DNA of 64,000 bases from Thalassospira sp. (GTDB lineage: Bacteria > Pseudomonadota > Alphaproteobacteria > Rhodospirillales > Thalassospiraceae): the NCBI RefSeq assembly GCF_030690045.1, contig NZ_JAUYHK010000001.1, positions 62,001 through 126,000 of the forward strand, given 5' to 3'. Shown piece by piece: positions 1 through 8,363 of this stretch (its first letter is position 1; each line of letters begins with the position of its first letter). Position numbers and translations under genes: made by a program. A model generated the notes under the pieces. It was not told the origin of the DNA. It ran no database searches and worked only from the letters and a program-made list of their open reading frames with translations.

Positions 1-1
1 C

Positions 2-454
2 GATTGTGCCGTGACCAACCCGTTATTGGCATCACAACTGGCGTTGCGTGCCGTCGGGGCTCGCAAAATTGCGCTGGTTGCGCCTTATATCCCGGCGGTC
101 ACCCAATCGGTCGCCGATGGCATGACCGCCGACGGGTTTGCAATCACCCGCATTCTGACATTCGGGCTGGAAACTGACCCGGATATGACCGCCCTGCCCC
201 CCGATGCCTTGCTGGCCGCCGTCTTGCAGGCCAATTCTGACGATGCCGATGCGGTGTTTGTGTCCTGCACTGCCATCCGTGCCGCCGAAATGGTCGAACG
301 GGCCGAACGCCTGATCGGCAAACCGGTGATCACCAGCAATCAGGCATTGGTCTGGCACGCCCTGCATTTGCTGGCCTTTGACAAACCGGTTACCGGCTTT
401 GGCCGCCTGTTTGACCATGCCCCCGAAACCTCCGGCCGTGCGAGTTCCCGATGA
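2..454 (+). CDS. eutA: EutA, ectoine/hydroxyectoine utilization protein (5'-truncated)
   Basis: This is the C-terminal part (about 150 residues) of a protein of the Asp/Glu racemase and maleate isomerase superfamily. The frame is open to the left window edge, so the true start lies outside; GTG at 11 is only an internal candidate. Visible family features are the segment 'RAVGARKIALVAPY', the strand 'DADAVFVSCTAIRA' carrying the Cys that is catalytic in this superfamily, and 'KPVITSNQALVWHAL' near the end. EutA is genetically linked to hydroxyectoine use, but its reaction is not well established. The assignment leans on context: its stop overlaps the eutB start in an ATGA junction, and the downstream order matches known ectoine catabolic clusters. 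Confidence 0.8.
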   Translation, partial: DCAVTNPLLASQLALRAVGARKIALVAPYIPAVTQSVADGMTADGFAITRILTFGLETDPDMTALPPDALLAAVLQANSDDADAVFVSCTAIRAAEMVERAERLIGKPVITSNQALVWHALHLLAFDKPVTGFGRLFDHAPETSGRASSR

Positions 455-1461
455 AAGACCCGATTACCCTTGGCGATATCCTGTCGGCCCGCAAAAGCAT
501 TGCCGGGCAGATTGTCCGCACCCCGTTGCGGCCTTCGGCATCCCTGTCCGATGTCGTCAACAGCCCGGTCTGGGTCAAATGCGAACATCTGCAATATACC
601 GGCAGTTTCAAGCTGCGCGGGGCGCTGAATGCGGTTTTGAAACTGACTGATGACCAGAAACACAAGGGCGTTGTCGGCGTTTCCACCGGCAATTATGGCC
701 GGGCCCTGGCCTATGCCGCACAAAGAACCGGGGTGCGGGCGGTAATTTGCATGTCCGAACTGGTCCCCGCCAACAAGGTCGATGCCATTCGTGCCCTTGG
801 GGCCGAAATTTGCATCACCGGCAAAAGCCAGGACGAAGCCCAGCACGAAGTGGATCGTCTGGTCGCAACACACGGCATGACGATGTTGCCGCCCTTTGAC
901 CATGCCGACATTATCGCCGGGCAAGGCACACTGGGCCTTGAAATTCTCGAAGACTTGCCCGATGCCGAAACCCTTCTGGTGCCGCTTTCCGGGGGCGGCT
1001 TGCTGGCCGGGGTGGCTTTGGCGGCCAAATCGGTCAATCCGGCAATCCGGGTCGTGGGGATTTCGATGGAACGCGGCTGTGCGATGATCGAAAGCCTTCA
1101 GGCCGGACAACCGGTGTCGGTCGAAGAACTGCCGACACTGGCCGATTCACTGGGCGGTGGCATTGGCCTGAACAATCAATATACCTTCGATATGTGCGCC
1201 GATCTGACCGATGATTTTGTTCTGGTCAACGAAACCCAGATCGCCGATGCCATCCGGGCCGCCTATCAGGATGACCAATATGTTCTCGAAGGTGCCGGGG
1301 CGGTCGGCATTGCCGCCCTGCGCGCCGGATTGATCGACAATCCCGGTCGCACGGTGGTTCTGGCAACCGGATGCAATATCGACATGGCCCTGCACCGGCG
1401 CATTACCGGCGGCGAAAATGTCGATCTTGGCACCGCCAAAGGGGCAGGAGCCACAACATGA
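451..1461 (+). CDS. eutB: EutB, PLP-dependent hydroxyectoine utilization dehydratase
   Basis: A 336-residue fold-type II PLP enzyme of the threonine/serine dehydratase family. The Schiff-base lysine is K54 in 'TGSFKLRGALNAV', and the phosphate-binding loop is S180-GGGL. There is no C-terminal ACT regulatory domain, so it is a short catabolic form. EutB is proposed to act on hydroxyectoine-derived hydroxy-diaminobutyrate together with the cyclodeaminase EutC, feeding the ectoine pathway. It overlaps eutA (ATGA at 451) and eutC (ATGA at 1458), which indicates translational coupling in one operon. Without this context it would be annotated only as threonine dehydratase-like. Confidence 0.85.
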   Translation: MKDPITLGDILSARKSIAGQIVRTPLRPSASLSDVVNSPVWVKCEHLQYTGSFKLRGALNAVLKLTDDQKHKGVVGVSTGNYGRALAYAAQRTGVRAVICMSELVPANKVDAIRALGAEICITGKSQDEAQHEVDRLVATHGMTMLPPFDHADIIAGQGTLGLEILEDLPDAETLLVPLSGGGLLAGVALAAKSVNPAIRVVGISMERGCAMIESLQAGQPVSVEELPTLADSLGGGIGLNNQYTFDMCADLTDDFVLVNETQIADAIRAAYQDDQYVLEGAGAVGIAALRAGLIDNPGRTVVLATGCNIDMALHRRITGGENVDLGTAKGAGATT

Positions 1462-2450
1462 CCCATCTCAAAATCCTGACCGAAAGCGACTTGCGCAATG
1501 TCGTCACCCTTGATGGTGACGTGATCGACTGCATCGAAAAGGCCTTTGTCGCCCTTGCCGGGGGCAAGGTCAAAATGCCGCCGATCCTGCGGCTGGATAT
1601 CGACGAATTCAACGGCGAGGTCGATGTCAAAACCGCCTATGTGCCGGGCATCGACAGCTTCGCCATCAAAATCAGCCCCGGCTTTTTTGACAATCCCAAA
1701 CTGGGTCTGGCATCGGTCAACGGTTTGATGAATTTGTTTTCGGCCCGCACCGGCCTGTTGGAGGCGGTGATGCTCGATAATGGCTATCTGACCGATATCC
1801 GTACCGCCGCCGCAGGCGGGGTTGCCGCCCGTCATCTGGCCCGCCCCGATGCCCGCCATGTCGCCATTTTTGGCGCCGGCATGCAGGCGCATTTGCAACT
1901 GCATGCCCTGACGCTGGTGCGCAATATCGCATCGGCCACCATCTGGGCCCGCGATGTCGCCAAGGCGCAAAAAACCGCCGATGCCCTGTCGGCACAACTC
2001 GGTATCAAGGTTGTGGCAACCGATGACGGTGCGCTGGCCGCCAGTGCCGCCGATATCATCGTCACCACCACCCCGGCGCGTCAGCCGATCCTTCTGGCCG
2101 ACTGGATCAAACCGGGGACGCATATCACCGCGATGGGGTCCGATGCCGAACACAAAAACGAAATTGATCCTGCGCTGATTGCGCAGGCCGGTCTTTATGT
2201 CTGTGACAGTCTGGCGCAATGCCGCATCCTTGGCGAACTTCATCATGCCATTGATGCCGGTCTGATCCCGGCCGATCACAGCTTTGCAGAACTGGGACAG
2301 GTCATTACCGGACAGGCAACGGGTCGCACCGATGCCAGTCAGATTACGGTATGCGACCTAACCGGTACAGGTGTCCAGGACACCGCGATCGCCACCCTCG
2401 CCCGGCAAAGATGCGATGCATCTGCCACCGGCACCGGGACCGTATCATAA
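1458..2450 (+). CDS. eutC: EutC, cyclodeaminase of hydroxyectoine utilization
   Basis: A 330-residue member of the ornithine cyclodeaminase / mu-crystallin family. I chose ATG 1458 because it forms an ATGA overlap with eutB and gives the normal family N-terminus; the frame stays open further upstream but runs inside eutB. The NAD(P)-binding site is visible as 'VAIFGAGMQAHLQLHAL' at about residues 136-152, preceded by the conserved 'DNGYLTDIRTAAAGG'. EutC is thought to work with EutB in converting the hydroxyectoine hydrolysis product. Specificity cannot be told from general ornithine cyclodeaminases by sequence alone; the operon decides it. Confidence 0.85.
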   Translation: MTHLKILTESDLRNVVTLDGDVIDCIEKAFVALAGGKVKMPPILRLDIDEFNGEVDVKTAYVPGIDSFAIKISPGFFDNPKLGLASVNGLMNLFSARTGLLEAVMLDNGYLTDIRTAAAGGVAARHLARPDARHVAIFGAGMQAHLQLHALTLVRNIASATIWARDVAKAQKTADALSAQLGIKVVATDDGALAASAADIIVTTTPARQPILLADWIKPGTHITAMGSDAEHKNEIDPALIAQAGLYVCDSLAQCRILGELHHAIDAGLIPADHSFAELGQVITGQATGRTDASQITVCDLTGTGVQDTAIATLARQRCDASATGTGTVS

Positions 2451-2483
2451 CAAAGGGCACAAGCCCTACGTTGGAGGCCTGCA

Positions 2484-3665
2484 ATGAGTCAGGTTGAATT
2501 GAACTTCACGCGCGAAGAATATGCCGAGCGTCTGGAAAAAACCAAGGCATCCATGGTGGAAAAGGGCATCGATCTTCTGATCGTGACCGATCCGTCCAAC
2601 ATGGCGTGGCTGACCGGCTATGACGGCTGGTCGTTTTATGTCCATCAATGCGTTCTGATCCCGATCGAGGATGACCCGATCTGGTATGGGCGGTCACAGG
2701 ATGCCAACGGGGCCAAACGCACCGTTTACATGACCCATGACCGCATCATTCCCTATGCCGATTATTATGTGCAATCGACCACCCATCACCCGATGGATTA
2801 TCTGGCCGATGTGATCAATGCACGGGGATGGGGCAATCGCACCATCGGCGTGGAAATGGACAATTATTATTTTTCGGCCCGCTGTTTCCTGCAACTGCAA
2901 ACCCACCTGCCCAATGCCAAATTCAAGGATGCCACCGCCCTTGTGAACTGGCAACGCGCGGTCAAATCCGAAACCGAGATTTTCTATATGCGCCAGGCGG
3001 CCCGCATTGTCGAACATATGCATGAACGCATTCTGGAAATCGTCGAACCGGGCATGCAGAAAAACGAACTGGTCGCCGAAATTTACCGCACCGGCATTGT
3101 CGGGGTCGAAGGTATTGGCGGCGATTACCCGGCGATTGTGCCGCTTTTGCCATCCGGGGCCGATGCCAGTGCGCCGCATCTGACCTGGGATGACAAACCG
3201 ATTCCGGGCAATGCCGGAACGTTTTTTGAAATCGCCGGATGCTATAAACGCTATCACGCACCGCTGTCGCGCACCGTGTTTCTGGGCGATCCCGATCAGC
3301 GGTTCCTTGATGCCGAAAGCGCGCTGATCGAAGGGCTTCAGGCCGGGCTTGAATCCGCCAAACCGGGCAATGTCTGCGAGGATGTGGCACATGCCTTTTT
3401 TGGCGTTCTGCAAAAATACGGCATCGAAAAAGACAGCCGCTGTGGCTATCCGATTGGCCTGTCCTATCCGCCGGACTGGGGCGAACGCACCATGAGCCTG
3501 CGTCCGGGCGACCGCACCGTTCTGGAACCGGGCATGACATTCCATTTCATGCCCGGCCTGTGGTTTGATGATTGGGGGATCGAAATTACCGAAAGCCTGA
3601 TGATCACCGAAACCGGGTGCAAGACCCTGACCAATTTCCCGCGCCAGCTTTTTGTTAAAAACTGA
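2484..3665 (+). CDS. doeA: DoeA (EutD), ectoine hydrolase
   Basis: A 393-residue protein of the M24 peptidase / creatinase family with the two-domain layout of that fold: an N-terminal domain to about residue 165 and a C-terminal pita-bread domain. DoeA opens the ectoine ring to N-acetyl-diaminobutyrate and is the first committed step of ectoine catabolism. Typical stretches are 'TDPSNMAWLTGYDGWSFY' near the N-terminus and 'LEPGMTFHFMPGLWFDDWG' near the C-terminus. The ATG at 2484 follows GGAGG (2472-2476) at good spacing. It lies 33 bp after eutC. In related bacteria the hydrolase acts in a complex with the deacetylase encoded next to it, as here. Confidence 0.92.
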   Translation: MSQVELNFTREEYAERLEKTKASMVEKGIDLLIVTDPSNMAWLTGYDGWSFYVHQCVLIPIEDDPIWYGRSQDANGAKRTVYMTHDRIIPYADYYVQSTTHHPMDYLADVINARGWGNRTIGVEMDNYYFSARCFLQLQTHLPNAKFKDATALVNWQRAVKSETEIFYMRQAARIVEHMHERILEIVEPGMQKNELVAEIYRTGIVGVEGIGGDYPAIVPLLPSGADASAPHLTWDDKPIPGNAGTFFEIAGCYKRYHAPLSRTVFLGDPDQRFLDAESALIEGLQAGLESAKPGNVCEDVAHAFFGVLQKYGIEKDSRCGYPIGLSYPPDWGERTMSLRPGDRTVLEPGMTFHFMPGLWFDDWGIEITESLMITETGCKTLTNFPRQLFVKN

Positions 3666-3686
3666 CGCAGGTGTCATGCCCACACC

Positions 3687-3713
3687 GGGGCTGCCGACGG
3701 TCGCGGCAGCCCC
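3687..3713 (+). promoter_or_regulatory. Intercistronic hairpin between doeA and doeB
   Basis: A perfect 10-bp inverted repeat (3687-3696 and 3704-3713; arm GGGGCTGCCG) with a 7-base loop lies 22 bp after the doeA stop and 23 bp before the doeB start. No T-run follows, so it is unlikely to be a full terminator. A role in mRNA processing or protection, setting the doeA:doeB ratio, is inference. Confidence 0.55.
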
Positions 3714-3736
3714 GCCCACGCAAGGAAACGGCCATT

Positions 3737-4738
3737 ATGACAAAAAAATCACCCATCACCCCGACCATCCCGCTGGATGTCGACGGGGTGCATCACGGTT
3801 TTCTGAAACTGCCCTATTCGCGCGATGATTCCGCGTGGGGGGCTGTGATGATTCCCATCACCGTCATTCGCAATGGCAATGGCCCCACCGCCCTTTTGAC
3901 CGGCGGCAATCATGGCGATGAATATGAAGGCCCGGTTGCCCTGTTCAAACTGGCCAATCATCTGGCCGCCAGCGAAATCAGGGGCCGGGTGATTATCCTG
4001 CCTGCGATGAATTATCCGGCATTTTGCGCCGCCACCCGGATATCGCCGATTGATCGCGGCAACCTGAACCGCACCTTTCCCGGTCGCCCGGATGGCACCG
4101 TCACCGAAAAAATCGCCGATTATGTTTTGCGCCATCTTGTCCCGCTGGCCGATATCGTTCTCGATATCCATTCCGGCGGCAAGACACTCGATTTCATCCC
4201 GTTTGCCGCCGTGCATGTCCTGCCCGACAAAAAACAGGAGGCCGCCTGCATTGCCGCGATGAAGGCGTTTGGTGCGCCCTGGTCGATGATGATGTTGGAA
4301 CTTGATGCGGTGGGCATGTTTGACACCGTGGTCGAGGATGCCGGTAAAACATTCGTCACCACCGAACTGGGCGGCGGCGGCAGCACAACCGCCGAACGGG
4401 TGGCCATTGCGGATCGCGGGGTACGCAATCTTTTGATCCATGCCGGGATTCTGGCCGATAAACTCGATATCCCGGAACCGACCCGGATGCTTGATATGCC
4501 CGGTGATGACTGCTTCATCGCCAGCGAGGTCACCGGCCTGTTTGAACCCTGTGTCGATCTGGGGGCAAAGGTTCGCAAGGATGATCTGGTCGCACGGGTT
4601 TATGATATTGAACGCACCGGCGGCAAAATGACCGAATATTTCGCCCGGCGTGACGGCATTCTGGCCGCCCGGCATTTCCCCGGCCTGATCAAGACCGGCG
4701 ATTGTCTGGCGGTGATTGCAGCAATGGTGGATTCATGA
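3737..4738 (+). CDS. doeB: DoeB (EutE), N-acetyl-diaminobutyrate deacetylase
   Basis: A 333-residue zinc deacylase of the succinylglutamate desuccinylase / aspartoacylase family. Metal-ligand motifs are 'GGNHGDEYEGP' (H and E) and 'VLDIHSGG' (second His). DoeB removes the acetyl group from N-acetyl-diaminobutyrate formed by DoeA, giving 2,4-diaminobutyrate. I used ATG 3737, preceded by AAGGAAA; an in-frame upstream extension exists but covers the intercistronic hairpin and looks non-coding. The stop overlaps the doeX start (ATGA at 4735). Confidence 0.92.
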   Translation: MTKKSPITPTIPLDVDGVHHGFLKLPYSRDDSAWGAVMIPITVIRNGNGPTALLTGGNHGDEYEGPVALFKLANHLAASEIRGRVIILPAMNYPAFCAATRISPIDRGNLNRTFPGRPDGTVTEKIADYVLRHLVPLADIVLDIHSGGKTLDFIPFAAVHVLPDKKQEAACIAAMKAFGAPWSMMMLELDAVGMFDTVVEDAGKTFVTTELGGGGSTTAERVAIADRGVRNLLIHAGILADKLDIPEPTRMLDMPGDDCFIASEVTGLFEPCVDLGAKVRKDDLVARVYDIERTGGKMTEYFARRDGILAARHFPGLIKTGDCLAVIAAMVDS

Positions 4739-5229
4739 TCCGTCTGGACGAACAGGATCTTAAAATCCTGCTGACCCTGCAACGCGAAGGGCGCATCACC
4801 AAGGTCAAATTGGCCGAGGCGGTCAACCTGTCGCCCAGCCCGTGCTGGGAACGCCTCAAACGTCTGGAAGATCTGGGCGTGATTTCGGGCTATAACGCCC
4901 ACATCAATCTGGAAAAACTGGTCAAACCGACCCTGGTGATGACCGAAGTCACCCTGCGCCATCATCAACACGAAGATTTCACGATTTTTGAAAAAGCCGT
5001 GCAGGACATCCCGGAAATTGTGGAATGTTACGCACTGGGCGGCGGGGTGGATTATATGTTGAAAATCCTGTGCCGCGATGTCGATGGATATCAACGGCTG
5101 ATTGACCGGCTTCTGGTCGCCAATATCGGCATTGACCGCTATTTCACCTATATCGTCACCAAGAAAATTAAATCCGAACCCTTCCCGCCGCTTGAAAGCC
5201 TGCTGGACCCGCCGGTGCGCGGAAAATAA
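4735..5229 (+). CDS. doeX: DoeX, Lrp/AsnC-family regulator of ectoine catabolism
   Basis: A 164-residue Lrp/AsnC regulator: N-terminal winged HTH (about residues 3-60, beginning 'LDEQDLKILLTLQREG', recognition helix in 'LSPSPCWERLKRLEDLG') followed by the RAM ligand-binding domain. DoeX-type proteins control ectoine degradation operons, with a pathway intermediate as likely ligand. It is the last gene of the eut-doe run, coupled to doeB by an ATGA overlap. The aspartate semialdehyde dehydrogenase and aminotransferase genes (doeC, doeD) that follow in some relatives are not here. Confidence 0.88.
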   Translation: MIRLDEQDLKILLTLQREGRITKVKLAEAVNLSPSPCWERLKRLEDLGVISGYNAHINLEKLVKPTLVMTEVTLRHHQHEDFTIFEKAVQDIPEIVECYALGGGVDYMLKILCRDVDGYQRLIDRLLVANIGIDRYFTYIVTKKIKSEPFPPLESLLDPPVRGK

Positions 5230-5343
5230 CCCGCCGCTCACAACATCTATCTGCTTTCCTTCCCCCTGAAATTATGGCGAAATGGCTTTTTGGCATCGCC
5301 ATTTTCGGGGGGAACCGGCATGGATACGGGGTGTGTAAAAACC

Positions 5344-6777
5344 ATGACAAAATGGGCCATGCTCAGCCTGCTTGGGCTGGGCCTTGTCGGCTGTCAAACC
5401 ACAAGCACCCCCCAGCCCGCCCCGCCCGCACAGATGCAATACAACATCCCAAGCGCCAGCGTTTCCGATCCCGGTGCGATTCAGTTCAAAATCAGCCCAG
5501 CCGGTGTCGGCGGCTATTACGGCTGGCAGATGCAAGTAACAAAGGCCGCGAGCAACAAGGGTTTCAAACCCTTCATCACCGACCAATTATCCGCCGGGCA
5601 GATCAAGGAATATGCGCTTTGGGCCGACAAATATACGGTGAATGTCTATCGTCTGGGCGATCTGAAATATAGCGGCTGGGTCGATGTTTATCCCGGCGAA
5701 ACCACCGTGGTTTATGCCGATACCGGCCTGTTTACCGACGATATTGCCATCAGCCGGCAACCCGACCCGAAACGGATTGATCCCACCATTGATACAACCG
5801 CATGGCGCGTGCCGATATCAACCACTTACGGACCCGATACGCTTTTTAACGAAAACGGATTTCGCGCCGACTATACCGGCCCGCAAAACAACGGCAATCT
5901 GGTTGGCGAGGGAACGGTCGAAATCACCCGCAATGGTCAGCCCTTTGCCGAAATCCTGAATGCCGAAATCACCGATGAAACCATCACCGGCGATATCGAA
6001 TATGCCGATGGCCGCGAGGTTGATGGCGTTTATCAAACCAACACCCACCAACTGACACCGGGCAGCACGACCCGCTGGCCGGATGGAACCGTCTTTACCG
6101 GCACCTATCAGGCGTTCGATCCGCTGGAAGGTGCATTGCACATGGCCGATGGCAATGTCTGGCAGGGGCCGGTACGCCAACGCAAACCGGCGGGGCAAGG
6201 TCGTCTGACCTGGTGGGAAGGCGGATGGATGGATTTTACAGATGCCTCGACCTATCCGCTCCAGACCGGTGAATTTGTCTGCGGCGATGAAAATGTCGCA
6301 ATGGGGGATTGTTATTATTACGGCGGCCAGAAACTGGAATCGGCAGGCGAACTGGCCGCTCTGATCGAAAAAGATCGTCAGATCACCGCCGCAAGGGCCG
6401 CCGAAGAAGCCGCCAAAGCCGCACAACAAAAACAGACCGAAACAGCACAAGCCACCACGCCAACCGGGTGCCAGACCGTCGGCGGCAAATTTGTTGCCGA
6501 TGGCGGGGATACATTACTGGACCTTGACGGCACCGGCAGCGGCCCCGGACGATTTGTGCAATATACACAAGGCGGGGCCACCCGCTATCAGTTTGACATT
6601 ACCCTGCGCTATCACACCACAGCCGACAGCATCACCTATCAATACGGGCAGGGAACCTACAAAATCGCCGCCACCGGGCAGGTTCTGCAAACCATGAGCG
6701 CACCCGGTGCCACCGTGCCGTGCCGCTATGACGGCACGATCCTGTCGGTGGATGGCAAACAGTTCCGGCCGCGCTGA
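5344..6777 (+). CDS. MORN-like repeat lipoprotein of unknown function
   Basis: A 477-residue predicted lipoprotein. The chosen start (ATG 5344) gives a compact signal ending in the lipobox 'LGLVGC' with Cys about residue 18, then a Pro/Gln/Thr-rich linker. An upstream in-frame ATG (5320) would only lengthen the signal. Residues about 230-300 hold MORN-like units ('WPDGTVFTGTYQ', 'MADGNVWQGPV', 'GQGRLTWWEGGW'). A charged Ala/Lys/Glu-rich helix (about 355-385) follows, then a beta-rich C-terminal domain. Four cysteines lie after the lipobox. It does not obviously belong to either flanking operon. Function unknown; envelope attachment is inferred from the lipobox. Confidence 0.75.
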   Translation: MTKWAMLSLLGLGLVGCQTTSTPQPAPPAQMQYNIPSASVSDPGAIQFKISPAGVGGYYGWQMQVTKAASNKGFKPFITDQLSAGQIKEYALWADKYTVNVYRLGDLKYSGWVDVYPGETTVVYADTGLFTDDIAISRQPDPKRIDPTIDTTAWRVPISTTYGPDTLFNENGFRADYTGPQNNGNLVGEGTVEITRNGQPFAEILNAEITDETITGDIEYADGREVDGVYQTNTHQLTPGSTTRWPDGTVFTGTYQAFDPLEGALHMADGNVWQGPVRQRKPAGQGRLTWWEGGWMDFTDASTYPLQTGEFVCGDENVAMGDCYYYGGQKLESAGELAALIEKDRQITAARAAEEAAKAAQQKQTETAQATTPTGCQTVGGKFVADGGDTLLDLDGTGSGPGRFVQYTQGGATRYQFDITLRYHTTADSITYQYGQGTYKIAATGQVLQTMSAPGATVPCRYDGTILSVDGKQFRPR

Positions 6778-6822
6778 TCTCCAAAGATCAACCGCGGCCG
6801 GATCAAAATATCGGAACCGAAA

Positions 6823-6987
6823 TCAGGATTTTTTGCGGCGTGCGCCCAACAGAAAATCATACCCGGCCAGCGCCATCGTAATCGCGATGACAATTCCCAA
6901 ATCCCAGCGCGGCACATGCCACACCAGAATGCCCAGAAAACCCAGCAGCATGATCAGGGCAAACAGCGCCATGATACGGTTGGTCAT
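6823..6987 (-). CDS. Small two-TM membrane protein (54 aa)
   Basis: The protein begins MTNRIMALFALIMLLGFLGI and has two hydrophobic stretches (about residues 6-25 and 29-48), ending in a basic tail with three Arg/Lys pairs ('GARRKKS'). Its ATG overlaps the amidase stop (ATGA at 6984-6987), so it is the translationally coupled last gene of the TRAP-amidase operon. AAGGAG sits just upstream of the start. No family recognised; it may be a small accessory subunit or simply an inner-membrane peptide. Confidence 0.7.
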   Translation of the reverse strand: MTNRIMALFALIMLLGFLGILVWHVPRWDLGIVIAITMALAGYDFLLGARRKKS

Positions 6988-8363
6988 GCGGTTTCTCCTT
7001 TGTCGCCAAGCGATGTGATATGATCGGCCAACCAGCGTGCCGTGCGCAAAAGCCGCGCATCATCACCCCGTCGCCCAATCAGTTGCACCCCCATCGGCAT
7101 GCCATTTTCGGCCCAAAATACCGGTATGGTCACCGCCGGTGTCCCACACAGGGTCCACAAACCGTTAAAGACCGGATTGCCGGTTGTTGTCAGCCCTTCG
7201 GGGGCCGGGCCAAGGGTTGCCGGGGTGATGATGGCATCACACCGATCCAGAATTTCGTTCAGGGCCGCATTATACAATTCCCGCCAATCAAGGGCGGCAA
7301 TGTAATCGCGGGCCAGAATATCCTTGCCCTTGTCCATCATCCGGGTCAGTTCCGGCGACATTTTGTCGCGGCCCCGCCGTTCAAGGCTGTAATAACATTT
7401 GGCCATTTCCGCCGCATTGATCCGTGCGCGAATATCCGCCGCCTCGTTAAACACGGCAGGCAGCGGGGCCTCAAAACAATATTCACCCAAAACTTCGACC
7501 AGTTCGGCCATCGCCAGATGCGTTTGTGCGTCCGCATCGTCAAACCCCGGCACCCGGACAAAGGCAAGGGTCGGGGTCACTGGCGGGTTGCTGCCCGCCA
7601 CCGATAACAGGCGCGGTGTCGGGGCCGGTTCGGTCGCACTGTCTTGCGGGTCATACCCGAATAAAATTTCCGCCAAAAGGGCGGCGTCTTCGACCGTGCG
7701 GGCGAAAACACCCACCGTATCAAGACTGGGCGATTGCGGCAAAATGCCGGTCCGCGGGATCGCGCCAAAGGTCGGCTTGAACCCGGTAATCCCGCAAAAA
7801 GCCGCAGGCCGGATCACCGACCCGCCGGTTTGCGTTCCCACCGCCAATGGCACCATTCCGGCCGCCACGGCCGCCGCCGACCCCGCCGAAGACCCGCCCG
7901 GCGTATGGGCGGAATTATGCGGGTTGCGGGTTTTGGACGGATGCATAAAGGCCAGTTCGGTTGTCACCGTCTTGCCCATAATGATCGCCCCGGCCGCCTT
8001 GAGTTTGGCCACAATCACGGCATCCTTGTCAGGCACGCGCCCGGCATCAATCGGGGTGCCGTTTTCGGTCGGGATTTTGGCCGTGTCGATGACGTCCTTT
8101 AACGCCACCGGCACCCCGTGCAGCGGCCCGATCGGTGCCCCCGACAATCGCCGGGCATCAAGGGCCGCCGCCTGTGCCAGAACATGGTCGCTGTCAAGCC
8201 ACGCCCATGCCTGAATTTCCGGTTCCCGAACGGCGATCAGGTCCAGACAGGCCTGCGCATATTCCACCGCCCGCAAGGCACCCGATGCCAGACGGTCCCG
8301 CACCTCGACCGCGCCAAGCGCCAGAACAGGGTTGGCGGATTTTTCGCGTTTACCGGGCGCCAT
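6984..8363 (-). CDS. Amidase (amidase signature family)
   Basis: A 459-residue amidase signature enzyme with the complete Ser-cisSer-Lys triad: K89 in 'VPVALKDVIDTAKIP', S158 in 'TPGGSSAGSAAAVAAG' and S182 in 'GTQTGGSVIRPAAFCG'. It hydrolyses an amide or amide-like bond; substrate unknown. The gene overlaps the end of the TRAP large subunit, so the two are co-translated. ATG 8363 was chosen; ATG 8372 is a possible start three codons upstream. The link with the TRAP genes suggests it acts on the imported compound in the cytoplasm (inference). Confidence 0.88.
   Translation of the reverse strand: MAPGKREKSANPVLALGAVEVRDRLASGALRAVEYAQACLDLIAVREPEIQAWAWLDSDHVLAQAAALDARRLSGAPIGPLHGVPVALKDVIDTAKIPTENGTPIDAGRVPDKDAVIVAKLKAAGAIIMGKTVTTELAFMHPSKTRNPHNSAHTPGGSSAGSAAAVAAGMVPLAVGTQTGGSVIRPAAFCGITGFKPTFGAIPRTGILPQSPSLDTVGVFARTVEDAALLAEILFGYDPQDSATEPAPTPRLLSVAGSNPPVTPTLAFVRVPGFDDADAQTHLAMAELVEVLGEYCFEAPLPAVFNEAADIRARINAAEMAKCYYSLERRGRDKMSPELTRMMDKGKDILARDYIAALDWRELYNAALNEILDRCDAIITPATLGPAPEGLTTTGNPVFNGLWTLCGTPAVTIPVFWAENGMPMGVQLIGRRGDDARLLRTARWLADHITSLGDKGETA

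Noticed and set aside
340-1110. Long minus-strand frame opposite eutB
   Set aside because: Shadow of the eutB coding frame; His/Gln/Gly-rich translation without family features.
1266-2279. Minus-strand frame opposite eutC
   Set aside because: Mirror of the eutC gene in GC-rich DNA; no start signal or domain.
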